Assembly: GCA_949130495.1 (NCBI GenBank)
Contig: OX422211.1
Coordinates: 538,100,872 to 538,164,871, forward strand
Reading direction: 5' to 3'
From: Sambucus nigra
Lineage: Eukaryota > Streptophyta > Magnoliopsida > Dipsacales > Adoxaceae
DNA length: 64,000 bases
Both the position numbers and the translations under genes were made by a program. The notes under the pieces are model-generated. The model was given only the letters and a program-made list of their open reading frames with translations, was not told where the DNA came from and did no database searches. Positions 43,494 through 56,270 of this stretch are shown here, in pieces. Position 1 is the first letter of the stretch. Each line of letters begins with the position of its first letter.

Positions 43494-44674
43494 GATAATC
43501 TCCCACATACTCGGATAAAATAATAAAAATTCGGTGAACATTTCTCGCAATCTGACCTAACCCAAGTCCAGGAGCCGAATTGATTCGCCTTGAAGGAATC
43601 AATTCACTCTTAAGGCCAAATCGATTCGGGTCGGATAGTAAGCCCAGATTTGCCTTGTTTTGAAAATGGATATTCTACCCTAATTTCCATTAAGGATTTT
43701 AAAGATTCATAGAACTCAATTTTAACAACTATGAATCCATAACAATTAAGAGAATACATCTATACTTATTTCTAATCAATATAAACATGATTGTTCCTAG
43801 GACTCGAGGGATTAGATTTTAAAAAGCGTATCTTGTCTAAACAAATGAGGGTTCATAATTCTCAATAAATTCTCAGAATACTTCAAATTTATTTATAGGT
43901 TTAACTCAGAATTAAAATTGGATCCTATCGCACGGATTCTAATAACATTCCCTTTAATTATTTGATATCAATTTTGGGTTTTGTCACGAAAGTTCTTGAC
44001 TTTCAAAACATAATCAATCCTAATTAGTTCTAAACAATTCCAAACCTAAATCCATATAAAAATCAATCCCCCACCTGTTTGTAATCCTAAAAGTGTATGA
44101 GAGGCATGCTTATAAATTAAGAAACATATTATTAAAGATTTTGTGAGAAAATTCTTGCTTAGAAGATGAATAAAGGCTCTTCCCTTGAGATTATCCTCCT
44201 TCGATCCTCTCCAAACTTGATTACTTCCCATAAAAGGTTTATGGATGCTAAGTCTAATTAAAAATGGATAGGAAACCTAATTAGGGTGACTTATATTATA
44301 AACAAACTCCCCAATACCATATCTCCTCATAAGGCCCAATTTCGGGCCGCCAAATAAGCCCAAGATGTTACCCGAAATGGTCCAAAATCTCCCTTAAGGG
44401 TTTACCTATCCCCCGAGACCAACCGAGGATGTTTATAACACATATACGATCTTTTAAATCGCTTTGAAACCTACTCAACTAGGTGTACATTAAATCACAC
44501 ATAATTATTATACTAACCGTGAGGTAAAATAATTCACGTAGCATGCAAATTAATTATTCTACCAATGAGACACATGCAATATAATTGAATCACATAATCA
44601 TGCACAATAGTATCCAAGCAATTAATTGTTATAATTCTACCAATTTAAATGATGTAAAAGTACGGGGCATTACA
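43494..44674 (-). repeat. Chromovirus-type LTR fragment
   Basis: On the minus strand this starts TGTAATGCCCCG at 44674, as chromovirus LTRs do. It continues through a CACCCTAATTAGG-type stretch to ATCGATTTGG/GAATTGATTC words at 43570-43640 that recur at 4860-4960 and 59115-59150. The 3' part is missing where the third NAL copy ends. No internal region is attached. Confidence 0.5.
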
Positions 44675-47600
44675 ATATTTCTCGTCGTTTCAATACGTGC
44701 ACACATTTTGATAGGAAGTATCACCTTAGGCATTTTTGCTTAGATATTCAAAAAGGTCCTAGGAAGTTTAAGACTAGAGTCACCGAGGTTCTCAAAACCC
44801 AAGCGCGTCACGTTCACCGATATGGGTTGGAAAATCATATTTGGATCTTTTAAACATTGTACATGTCAATTCTCGCATGCCCGCACTTGATATTTTCATA
44901 CTAAACTAACGGCTGATTCTATTTGCATGTTTTTATACACTAACATTTTTGCTTCATGTTATATGTTATTGCTAGTTGTATGATGTTTGAGTTTTCTTTA
45001 TTTTGATTTTCTTTTATTGGGTCTTATTGGAAAATAAACAAAAATAATTTATCTGTCTTTTGAATTATTTTTCTAAACTGGTGTCATTATTTGCAAAAAT
45101 GTTTAAAAACTCCGAAAGATTTTCATGTTGTGTACTTTGGTTTTACACATTTTTATGGCATATCAGTGCGTTTGAATCCCATTTATTCGAAGTTTCCATG
45201 TGGTTAGGACATTTCATTATGATTACCAATGCTTAGGATCATTCTTAATCATGTTAGCATGGAATTGTTCGAAATTAATTTGCTTAATGGATTCACTTTG
45301 CATATGTCTTTGAACACACTTTGCATATGTCTCTGCACACACTTTGCATATGTCTCTGCACACACTTTGCACTAGCTCCTTTGGATTTTAACTGCACATG
45401 TTGCATGGGCTAAGTGAGGTGTTCTCCTATTAAACTTGCCATTTACAATTTTTTTACCATGGGGGATTTGTGTATGTAAGAACCATTGCCCGTAAGGTTA
45501 TTTAGCTTGATAAAGTATGAGTGAGCAATGGAAAAGGTCTACGAAGGGAGAAATCTTCCTTCCATGAAAGGTAGCCATTGGCAGGAGACTAAACGAAAAG
45601 GGAGGCAAAAGAAGAAAAAAATCCAATGCTATATTTTTATTTATACTTTAAAATTGATATCTTCAAACGAAAAAGAGAGTGAAAAAAATTATATATGTTA
45701 TTTTGAAGGTGTTAAGTTGAAGATCAATGAGTTTTCATAATGAATCCTAGTTGCGCTATTGATTTGAGAATCATCAAGATTTCTAGGCTAGTGTACATTA
45801 TGTATGTTTGTCCATTTTTAGTTCTTTATTTGTCACTTGCGGTTAAATCGAAGTTGATAAGTTTTGCGATCAAATAGAATTCCTTGGACATATTTTGAGT
45901 GATTGGATCATATTTCTATTTCACTCCCCTTCACTTCGTATCACTTTTGTTTAGACCTTGATACTATATGAGCGTGGAAATTTTATGCGTTTTGTGTTTT
46001 TGTGGTGTTTATACATAATATATATTTATGTGCATCATATATATATATATGGTACAATTTTTAATCTTTGTGTTTACATTTATTCCATTTTCCCCTTATG
46101 CTTCATCTTTTATTCAAATTGGCATGATTTAGTATCATATTGGTATCTTTTGTTGCTTTCTTACATTGATATCTCATTTATGCATCAAAATTGATACCAT
46201 TTATTCAATGTTTGGATTATTTTTGCATGTGTTGTCGAATTTTTTATCATTTCATAGTTCACTTCACATCATTTCATGATATACATGCTTTCCTTTACGT
46301 TTACATGTGGTGTACTTGGGGGAGAATTTTTTTATATTGTTCATCATACTCTTTATCTATTCCTGAACAAAAAGGGGGAGAAACGACATCTAACTCTTTA
46401 ACTCGGGGGATAATTTTTTTCCATTGGGGAAGTTTTTTTCAGTTGTGGTTTATATTACTATATATTCAAGTTGCATTTGAAAGGTGTATAGGTTTGCAAC
46501 GATGTGACACAATTTTACAAAAGCAAAGCTACTCAACGTTTCATTCTGTTAAGTATCTGTACTTTTGACTTTTGGGGTTGGGATTGAGTCTTCAGATGAG
46601 CTTGACGTCCCATAGTTTTTATTTATGTGTTTTGTCCCAAAATAACGAAGTGGAGGGGTTTGTACGGATAAATTACAGAATCCAGTCAATTTGTATGTAT
46701 TGGCTTAATTCCGTTTGGATAAAACTATTTGAGTCATTGGTTAGTCTTGGGTTGGTTTATCCTTCAAAGCCTGTGATTTGTATGATTGAGGACCTTAATG
46801 GCTAAGTTAGAGCGTCCACATTATCATGTCGTGTTTCGTACCACGTCTTATCTTCAACTTTGAAGGATCTTATGAGATATGAATGCGTATATTTTTTATA
46901 CTTGGAATTTCATTGGGTGCTGTTTTTAGAAATGTTTGAGCCTATTTTTTTTTGTAAATTTGATTTTCGAATACAAAAATATTTTTTAGTTGAAGTCATT
47001 CGAACGAGGTTCAAATGAGAATCAACGATATTTTTCTTGTTTATAGTGGAATCTTATTCGAAGGTCATTTAAAGTTTGTTCAAATGAGATACACAATGTC
47101 ATTCGAACGAGATTATGTACTTCGTTCGAACGAACCAACTTTATTCATTTGAACGGGGTTGCGCTACTTCGAAAATCATGTTTTGTATAAATAGGCATGT
47201 TGGAAACATTTTTGTGTGAGAGTTTTAGCAAAAATTGATTTCTTATATATAACCAAAATCCTCCAACCCCTTGTTTACAATTAAACACTTTGAGATCCAA
47301 TATTTAATCTCTATATTCTTTGAGATATCCTTTTTGTGCACATCATCTTGATTGAGAAATGTACCGTATGGTGGACTCCATCCTCGTTTGCTTGTTTATA
47401 TACAGTGGACTCCGTATGTGTAGTGGTTTGAAGTAGTGGACTTCGTCAGTCAAATTGTTGACATTTATTGAGTCTGGATCGGTGGATACTGAGGCGTGTG
47501 TGGACTCACATATTGTAGCAGTGCATACGTGGACTCCTGTGTGTTGCTATGTAGAAGGTCGAAGGAGTGAAGACTCATTAAGGCTTAAATGAGTTGAGTC

Positions 47601-47999
47601 GGTTGTGTAAGTCTTATGTCCTGTTCTTATGTAATTCTTGACATAGTCAATTTGTGTTGGCTAGGTTATCCTAAGTTTTTTCCATTTGGGTTTCCTCATA
47701 CACTGAGCATTGTGGTTGATTATTTTATTTTATCATGCTATCATCTTGATGCATATTTTGGGGTAAAAATATATTTTTTAATTGTTTAATACAATAATCG
47801 ATAAAATCAGTGTAAGTTTTAATTAAGTTAATATCTTTGTTTTATTAAATTTCCAAAATTTTAAAAATTAGTGCGTGTTTACCTTTCCATATAAAGTCAG
47901 TGTTTTCTACTTATGATGGTCGATAACATCTAAAACTTGAAGGCAAGAAAAGTTGAATGCACCTTGGTCCTTAAGCCCCCCCGATTCAAAATAAGGATT
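44675..47999. other. 3.3 kb without a recognised gene
   Basis: No family motif is recognised on either strand. Notable contents are a coherent 60-codon frame near 44676-44853 (see findings), a 23-bp tandem repeat at 45294-45372, an ATAT-rich patch at 46010-46050, CGTTCGAACG-type words at 47000-47160 and a TATA-like GTATAAATAGG at 47190-47200. Open frames of 60-125 codons between 45958 and 46805 are AT-driven and unsupported. Confidence 0.5.
45294..45372. repeat. 23-bp tandem repeat
   Basis: Three full units of CACTTTGCATATGTCTCTG + CACA type and a partial fourth. The first unit differs at two positions. Confidence 0.9.
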
Positions 48000-48007
48000 G
48001 CTAAGAT
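48000..48007. repeat. 8-bp target duplication gctaagat (left)
   Basis: Repeated exactly at 51590-51597 on the other side of the hAT element. Confidence 0.9.
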
Positions 48008-51000
48008 CAGGGATGAAGCTATTCATTGGCCAAAGGGGGCCATGGTCCCCCCAGAGAATCTTAAAATATGTATTTTATAGGCCTAATTTTTTTAGAATGA
48101 TAAAGTATGCTGTTATGGTCCCCCAAGTCAAGACCCATTTGTTTGAGTGTTGTTGAGAAAAAACAGGCCCAACATTTTTTTTATTTAAACTGGGCCCACA
48201 TAGCCTTAGTAAATACAAAACCTAACACCTCTCTTCTCTTATTTTGTATCCCTAGCCACCGAAAGTGAGAACATAATTTGTTCCCTTTTCTTCCTTCTGT
48301 CACTATTAACCACTTTGGAGGTTTGGATTGGAGCAAAGCAAAGAGACAAAAACTGGACAAAAACAAAAACAATTCCTTACCTTGCTTTTATTCCCCTTTT
48401 CTACCTTCTCTCATTAAAATAACAGCACGTATGTTTCTATTGTTTTTTTTTTTCCGGATCTGTTTTTTTTACTTTCATTTCATTTTTATATTTTTTATTG
48501 TTAACGTTAATAAAAAAAACTTACATTTAGGTATTTAATTCTTATTTTTGAAAATCAGATTCTAACTTTTTTTTAAAATTTATTATTAATGTTAATCGTT
48601 TTTATTGTGATTGTAGATTTTTTTTTTGTAAATCAGATTCTAACTTTAAATTAGAACCTTACATACATTTAGGTATTTGTAAATCACAATAAACAAGATT
48701 TAAATTTCGAATCTTAAATTTTGAAAATCGAATTCTAACGTTTAATTTTATTGAAATTGTAGATTTTTTTTTATTTCATATGCTTTAAAAGTAATAATTA
48801 TATTGTTTATTTGAGTTTTTAATATAAATTGACAATACATAATAATGGTAAAAAATGTAACCATTTTTATTTAGTTACTAATTAGACTTCTTATTTTGAA
48901 TGATAGAATTATGGGAAAATCGCATAAGATTGATTCATTCTTCAAGAGAAAGCACATTGAAAGCATAGAGGTCGATGCATCTTTGCCCTACTCCTGAGAT
49001 TAATGTTCAAACTTCAATATCCGAAATACCTGAAATACATACTCTGAAATCACCAAGAATTGAAGTAACCGAGTTTGATATTAATAACTTAGAGCGCGAT
49101 CCAGGAAAACGTATTGACATATGGAGATATCCTGATAAAATAATTGATGAAGTTCGGCTTGCATATATTAATTATGGTCCATATCAATGAATTTTACCGG
49201 AGTACCCTTTTTCTAAGCATGAAAAGCATCCTCGTCGTTTTCAAGCATCGTGGTTTAATATATATCCATCTTGGTTAGAGTATTCCTCTTCAAAGGATGC
49301 CGCATTTTGTCTACCTTGCTATCTATTTAACAAAGAAGGTGTGCAATATGGACAAAGTACGTTCACAAGGGATGGATTTAATGCTTGGAAAAAAGTTAAG
49401 GAATGGGAAGGATTGTGCATTTGCAAATCATGTTGGGAAACATCCGAATTCATTACATAAAATGGCTCAACAATCATGTGATGATCTAACGAATAAGTCA
49501 CAGCATATTCAGAATGTTATTGAGAAACATACTTCTAAACAAGTTGCAAGAAATTGATTGCGACTCAAAGTTTCAATTGATTCAATTCGTTATCTTATAT
49601 TTCAAGGTATGGCTCTGAGAGGTCGAGATGAAAGCAAAATCTCTAAGAATCGTGGGAATTTTCTTGAATTAATACACGCTTTTGCCGAGTATAATGCAGA
49701 TGTTGCAGATGTTGTGCTGGGAAATGCTCCTCAAAATGCTTCATATATATCATCTCAAGTTCAGAAGGAGATTTTACTAGTTTACTCTATAAAAATAAAA
49801 AAGGTAATTTGTGAGGAAATCAACGATTCAAAGTTTTGTATCCTAGTTGATGAAGCTCGAGACTAAGCAAAAAAGGAAGAAATGGCCATTGTTTTGAGAT
49901 TTGTTGATAAATATGGTCTCATTCAGGAGCGTTTCTTTGGGCTCGAACATGTATCAGATACAAAGGCTGAAACTCTAAAGAATGGGATATTTTCTACTCT
50001 TTCTCGACATAATCTTGATATTCATAGCATTAGAGGTCAAGGTTATGATGGTGCCAGTAATATGCGAGGTAGATGGAATGGATTGTAAGCCTTAATTGCT
50101 AATGAATGTCCGTATGCATATTATGTCCATTGTTTTGCCCATCGTTTGCAATTGGCATTAGTTGCAACATCTCGATCAGTTATTGACGTACATACGTTTT
50201 TCTCAAAATTGAGTTTCATCGTAAATATTGTGGGTGCTTCTTGTAAACGTATCGATGAATTAAAAACAGCCCAAGCTTCTGATATTGCTTATTTGATTTC
50301 CATTGAAGAGCTTGAGATAGGGACATGCATGAATCAAATTGGTAATTTACAAAGGGCTGGAGATACACGATGGGGTTCTCATCTTAGATCTCTTTCTAGC
50401 TTAATAAAGATGTTTAGTGCAACTTGTCAAGTTTTACTGAACATCATTGATGATGGAGAATGGGATCAACGTGGAGATGTAAATTCAGCTTATAATTCTT
50501 TGATTTCTTTCGAGTTTGTGTTCATCCTGCATCTTATGAAAGACATTTTGGAAATTACAGATGTACTTTCTCAAGCTTTGCAACGGAAGCCTCAAGACAT
50601 TCTGAATGCTATGCATCTTGTGAAGACGAAAAAAACGGCTCATTCAGAAGTTAAGAGATGAAGGGTGCGATGCTTTCATTGTTAAGGTGAAATCTTTTTG
50701 TGAAAAACATATTGTAGATGTCCCAGATTTAAATACTTTATATCTTGGAAGACAAGGTCGAGCGCGACATCAACACGATAAATTTACACTTCTTGAGCAT
50801 TATCGGATAAATATATTTACAGCCACAATAGATTCTCAGCTGCAAGACCTAAACAATAGGTTTAGTGATCATACAGTTAGGCTACTCATGCTTAGCTCCG
50901 CGTTAGATCCTCAAAACAGTCATACGTCTTTCAGTATTGATGATATTTCCAAGCTCGCGGATGAATTTTACCCTAAAGACTTCACTGAGCTTGAGAAAGA

Positions 51001-51589
51001 TGACTTAACGGTCCAATTGAAATATTATGAGGTTGATGTACTTTAACATCCAGAGTTTCAACAGCTATCCACGCTTTCCGATCTATGTCAGTGGTTGGTG
51101 AAAACTAGAAAGTCTACAATGTATCCACTAATTGATAGATTGATCAAGCTTGTTCTAACTCTTCCTGTTTCTACTGCAACCACAGAACGTGCTTTTTCTG
51201 CTATGAGTCACGTCAAATCTGAACTTCGAAACATGATGGAGGATGAATATCTGACAAATTCTCTTCTTATTTACATTGAAAAGGAAATTGCGAAACAGTT
51301 TAGTAAAGATTCAATCATTGACGGATTTCGTGATTTAAAAACACGCCGGGTGCAGTTTTGATAAAGCTTTTATATGTTCTACAGAGATTTTTTTGGTTAA
51401 TTTTTTGTTCTCTCTGTCAAAGCAACTTATATAATTGCCTAATATTTGTTCTAGTTAAGATATTCATCGTATACCTTGCAATGGTGCAATTTTTACTTTT
51501 TGTGATCAATATATTTTATTTTTAAACGAAAAATTTTCTTTTGTTAAATTCTTGGTCCCCCCCGAAAAAAAATCCTGGCTCCGTCCCTG
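48008..51589 (+). mobile_element. hAT DNA transposon with 8-bp TSD
   Basis: A 3582-bp element with imperfect terminal inverted repeats (CAGGGATGAAGCTA left; CAGGGACGGAGCCA on the opposite strand at the right, 11 of 14 identical) and a perfect 8-bp target duplication, the hallmark of hAT elements. It encodes one decayed transposase (48911-51361). A GGTCCCCCC word occurs beside both ends. It is inserted in the 3' part of the TatC remnant. Confidence 0.95.
48911..51361 (+). pseudogene. hAT transposase (TTF-type/DUF4371, ZMYM1-like)
   Basis: Transposase of the hAT element. Order of parts: a basic start MGKSHKIDSFFKRK (48911), a frame change near 48975, and the TTF-type zinc-finger region (FQASWFNIYPSWLEYS, AAFCLPCYLF, FTRDGFNAWKKV, 49235-49400). 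The DUF4371 region with the RNase H-like core follows (GMALRGRDESK, FCILVDEARD, RGQGYDGASNMRG, YYVHCFAHRLQLALVA, DTRWGSHLRSL), then the C-terminal dimerisation domain (LPVSTATTERAFSAM). Stops occur near 49187, 49555, 49864, 50086, 50659 and 51044. The conserved catalytic-type D, D and E positions are still readable. Complete family members are about 700-800 residues; this one is inactive. Confidence 0.9.
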
Positions 51590-51597
51590 GCTAAGAT
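51590..51597. repeat. 8-bp target duplication gctaagat (right)
   Basis: Matches 48000-48007. Confidence 0.9.
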
Positions 51598-51791
51598 CAT
51601 GAGTTCCTCATAAAAATAGGAATATTTCCCCATCCGTAGGATGGACCTCCTTATGATGGGCCCAAATGCCCCAAACAAGGGATAAAGATAGGTATAATAA
51701 GTTTTAGGGATCCCATGTAACCTTTGTCTTGTACTTTTAATGAATGTTGGAGTTGATTTCTAATTATCTATTTATGTTGCTTTTTTGCAGC

Positions 51792-52570
51792 TGATCACAA
51801 GAGGCGAGAACATCTAGACAAAGTGAATTTCATTGACCTCAAGAAGATTTGTGTGATAAAATAAATACTAGGAGAAAATGATCATCATAAGCTTGTTGTT
51901 GTTTTTCTCGCCTATACCTCCTCATCTTCATTATTCGTCCATAAACCTGTTGACAGAGAATTTAAGATTCCCGAGGGCTATAAAAACCACTTTTTCATGG
52001 CCACTCCTCTATCTAGTATTCCTGTTACCAGGAATTTTGGTGCTCACTAAGACTAGACTTCCAGTTCTTTTGACTCCTTGGACAATGAGAAGATCTCAAT
52101 CGCTAACCACTAACCCCCTTATGTTGAGAACAATGATCCCAAAAAGGTCGTCCATAACATGCTCAGTAATTTGCTCATTAGTTATCCTCTTTCTCTCCCA
52201 CGAAAGAGGAAGAATCTAGAGGACCCTTGTATCTTAATCAATGTGAAGGATTCTCCATATAAAGTGAAAGATAGGGTGCACACCTCTAAGAAATACATCG
52301 TATCTTGAAGTTCCTCCTGAATTTCACAACCATAGTGGATAGATGTGCTGATAAAAATACGTGGGACTTTGAATTTGATAAGGACATAGGGCTTTGTAAG
52401 AATCCTTCAATCAGATGAAGCTTCGGTTGCTAAGAAATATAAGGATAATGAGTTGTCCATAAATTCCATGAAAAATGAGAAAGAGAAAATGGAGGCCAAG
52501 GTAACGACGTTAGCGAAGAACTTGAAGGCATTGTTACAATCTAACACTACGGCCAAGAATAAAGGTTAGG
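51792..52570 (+). pseudogene. TatC antisense ORF, decayed
   Basis: Just after an intron-end-like TTTTTTGCAG (51782-51791), one plus-strand frame reads a coherent hydrophilic protein with few stops: HLDKVNFIDLKKICVIK, EFKIPEGYKNHFFMATPLS, NDPKKVVHNMLSNLLIS, LINVKDSPYKVKDRVH, and a charged helical end (INSMKNEKEKMEAKVTTLAK) resembling the coiled-coil tail of the TatB aORF. The Transposase_28 core itself is not visible, so the assignment rests on position, strand and tail. The 113-codon frame at 51878 is a shadow of this one. Confidence 0.4.
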
Positions 52571-54349
52571 ATGATTTATTAAATCATTCCCAACAATAAC
52601 TAAAGTATGCCTATAAATACTCCTTCGATCATGAGTGATATTATGTTCATTTAGAGGTTGAGGTCCTCTTTATTTCTTTTATCCACGGGGAGTATCATCC
52701 CAAGACCCCCAACTTCCTACTATGGTAAAAGGGTGGTGGACTAGGAAATATTGGGTGTTGTGGCTGACCCTATTACAAGGACCCTCCCCTTAAGTATTTT
52801 AAGGACCCTTTCTCTTTATTTTTACTTTGTTTTTTTCCATTTGATAGATTTTATGGCTTTTGCGTAGTTTAAACTATGTTAATGAAGAACATGTGCTCCC
52901 CTTTATCTTCTAGTATGATTTTTCATTTTTATGCATGTAATTCTTTATTCTTATTTACGCTTAGTTGACTTAGTGTTGCTATTGACTTGCTTACGGATTT
53001 ATAGTCTTATGCTAGAGACAGTTTGTCCGCCTTTCCCTTGGCCGAGAAGTCGAAGGATGACTTAAACATCGTGTTGAGATAAGATGCAGTTGATCATGCT
53101 AGGTCAGGCCACATGAGTATTTTCAAGCATTTAAACATCTTTTCTCAATGAATGTCAAATATGTTAATAGACTTTCTAAATATTTCTCTGAGATTAATGA
53201 CACACTTGGTCTGGGGTCTTTACTGTTTTTTACTAGAAACTGAGAATGACTCCCTTTAGTAAGAAGTTAAAAAACCTAGAAAGAATCAAGAAAAAGCAAC
53301 ATAGGCTTAAATAAGGTTCTGAAGGCTATAGTGGAAGTTCCACACCGGTCATTATAAAGTGATGTCAAGGCAAAAATTCATAAACGTAGGTGGTTGATAG
53401 CCCTTTGTGTTTCGAAGGTACCCAAAGTTTTAAATGTTAGTACTGATATACCCTTGAAAATCTATTTTATCGACTATCTCCATTTGGCTATTATGACTCT
53501 TAGGCGCTAGTAGATGATGTACCCATATAACTAATCTTGGATGATGCGTTGGAGTATGATAATTAAACATTCAATTTTCCTTGGGGTTGACCAGATCCAG
53601 GCCCCTCTCATTAATTGGTTGCAATTTTATGTCTTTTCATTTCTCTATTACAAAGTAAATCCCTTTTATGAAGGAAATATGCAATTCTTAAAAAATTTAA
53701 ATGATAAAATCCAATTCTTTTTATTTCTGTGTTTTGTATAAACATTTTCGTACCCTTATATGTTTGTGTGGGCCCTAGGATTACCATTTAGGAGATGTCA
53801 TCACATTCATCCTTATTTCTAGAACTAGTTACCGAGAATGCATTAATTTGTAGGGTTTCCTATTATTAAAGATTTGTTCTAAGCAAATATGCCTTGTTCA
53901 TTTGTGCCTGCAGATCAACCATATTTTTCTTCTAGATGGTCAGCCAGTCCATTTTGTGTAAACTATAACAAGCCATATCATGACTTATTAACATATATTT
54001 CTTGGGACAAAACTTGTTATTTAAATAACTCTTCATGGTAGTAAATAATTGTTTACCATTTGGAACAATTCTAAGATAAATATAAAATAACATAAATTAT
54101 CTATACCTGGGACAAAACTTGTTATTTTATTAACTTTTCACGGTAGTGAATAATTGCTTACCATTTGGAACAATTATAAGATAAATATAAAAGAGCATAA
54201 ATGATCTTTAATTAAAATACCTAGACTAAACTAAGCTAATCATGTTGGATAATAATTTGATTGAAAGTAAAAATCTCTTTAAATTTGGTGCATTCCATGC
54301 TGAGGGGATCTCAGTTCCCTGAGTAGTAGGCTCATTTTAAAACCCTTGT
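52571..54349. other. TatC 3' region, non-coding
   Basis: This sits between the aORF-like stretch and the end of TatC pol. It contains a tandem duplication of a 105-bp unit (54003-54107 and 54108 to about 54210). No other gene is seen. Confidence 0.5.
54003..54210. repeat. 105-bp tandem duplication in TatC 3' region
   Basis: Two adjacent units starting TGGGACAAAACTTGTTATT and containing TACCATTTGGAACAATT, with about a dozen differences between them. Confidence 0.85.
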
Positions 54350-56270
54350 AACTTTGAATGTGCTATCCCAATTGGGACAAACGTTCCACCAAAAAGGTTT
54401 TTTACACAACCAATTAACTACTTGAGAATTAAGTCCTTAACTTTGAAATATTTTGGTTTCATGTAGTGGTAGTACTATCTAAGGAGATATTGTTGGTAGG
54501 ATGCTAGTATGACGAGTGCATGCCTTTTCTTTTCTTCCATGAGGTCTAGCTCCGACATGATTTTGGAATCTTTCATGCCTTTTTTAACCAATAAAGTCTT
54601 CATGACCAGGTCCGATTTCAAAGGGGAATATTACTTATATGCCATAGGATAGGGCGGAAGGTGTTCCCTCGGTCGACCTCCTTGGATGGTATGATATACT
54701 TAAAAGATGTGTGGGAGCACGGGCGGATCCAGGGGTGGGCCCACCAGGGCTGTAGCCCACCCCTCCCAAATTGGGAAAAAAAATATGTAAGAGTTAAAAA
54801 TTGCTACTTGTAGTTAAAATATTATTGAAAAATAATCTCAAATTTTGTAAAGATTAAAAAATTGCAGGAAAATAAAAAATAACATAGATAAATAGATACA
54901 AAAACTTAATAAATTTCTCCTCTTGGGAAATCGCCCTGAACCCCGGACATTGGCCGGGACTTCCGCCCCATTGACAAAAATTATCGGGTTCATTACTAAC
55001 TTTAGCCCACCCCTCCGAGGAATCGTAGCTCCGCCCTTGTGTGGGAGTTTGTCTACCTAAGTGACCTTGGCCTTTTTTAGTCTTTTGGGAATACCTTATA
55101 ACATAACCAAGATGTAATAATGCCTTATTCTATGGTTGCCTACATAATTTGTAGAATGGTTCTCTCTTGAATTGGGTGTCTTTATCCGTTATAATGGTCC
55201 TTGACATCCTAAATTAGGTAATGATGCTTCACTAGATGAACCTTATCATATCGAAGACTCTGATATTTACTAATGACTCAGCTTCTATCCATTTGTGAAA
55301 TAATTTATACCAAAACAAAATTATATTTCCGATTACAAATGTGGTGGCTAGGTCCGATGATGTCTATTCCCGTTTTTGCAGACAACTATGGATTGGTCTG
55401 ATGGAGTCATTCTTAAGATAATTGATAACTAGTGTCCATCCTTGATTTTCGCAAATGTTATAAACCTTCCCATGATGTGACTGTCCATATTCCTTACTGG
55501 AGCTCATATAATACTTCTTCAACACTTTTCGGATACACGCATTGTATGTAGGGTCTTGTGAAATACCTTTGATATAACTTTCAATATGGAGGCAGATAAA
55601 AGCGAGAATCTTTTACTTTGATTTTGTGCCCTTCCTTCCTGTCATCTAGTAGTGTGTTATTTTTTAAGGACTTGATGATGGGGTCCATCTAACTTAGTCC
55701 TTATCTATTTAGATCACCTTAATGACTTCTTCATATTTAAATATGATTGTTTAGTCTAAGTACTCGACCTAAATGGTTCTTTTGAGTTCAGAGTCGTTTC
55801 TTGAGGCCAAAGTGGCCAAAGCATTGCATGAATGTTGTTTCCTATAGAGAATTATTAAATGTGCACGTCTTCAAACCGGGCAACATGTATTCATCCTTTA
55901 TGATCTATTCACCAAATATCTGTTTATATACCAATACATAGTGAAAAACACTCCAGGATGAGTGGCTCTTATGTGTAAGGCCTTCCCCGGGCTTCCAATC
56001 AATGCTTCACACTTCGCCTCATTATTGGATGCTATAAAACAAACTCTTATAGTTTGTTTTATTATTGCGCCTATAGTGTTGCGGGTTCTAGGCTAGCTCG
56101 AGAGAGATGGAGTGGATATACGTGTTGCATCCACGTGGATGTCCCTAGAGATATGAAAGTGCATGTCTCTCGATTTTTGCTTTTCTCTCTGAGGTCGAGT
56201 TTGTGATTATGCCCATGGAAGCTGCCCGTTTGGTTATGCGCCACTATTTATCCTAAGCCCATTATTCATG
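54350..56270 (-). pseudogene. TatC RNase H and integrase, decayed
   Basis: Minus-strand pol remnant. At 55140-55215 it reads TIITDKDTQFKREPFYKLC, parallel to the integrase second-aspartate box of TatB (the N-G of DNGTQF is K-D). At 55985-56045 it reads CFIASNNEAKCEALIG, parallel to the RNase H glutamate box. The 3' end near 54355-54460 aligns by eye with 29220-29340 of TatB (pol C-terminus). Stops and frame changes are frequent, and the MITE at 54718-55039 interrupts it. Confidence 0.7.
54718..55039 (+). mobile_element. Non-autonomous hAT MITE
   Basis: 322 bp with short terminal inverted repeats (CACGGGCGGA left; CAAGGGCGGA on the opposite strand at the right) and a perfect 8-bp duplication TGTGGGAG (54710-54717, 55040-55047). 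Subterminal TAGCCCACCCCTCC words occur near both ends. There is no coding capacity. Its ends differ from the 48-kb hAT, so another hAT family mobilised it. Confidence 0.95.

Noticed and set aside
46191..46568. 125-codon aromatic-rich open frame
   Set aside because: Composition follows local T-richness; no motif and no upstream signal.
51878..52219. 113-codon hydrophobic open frame
   Set aside because: A parallel frame with natural composition (the aORF-like stretch) explains the region better.
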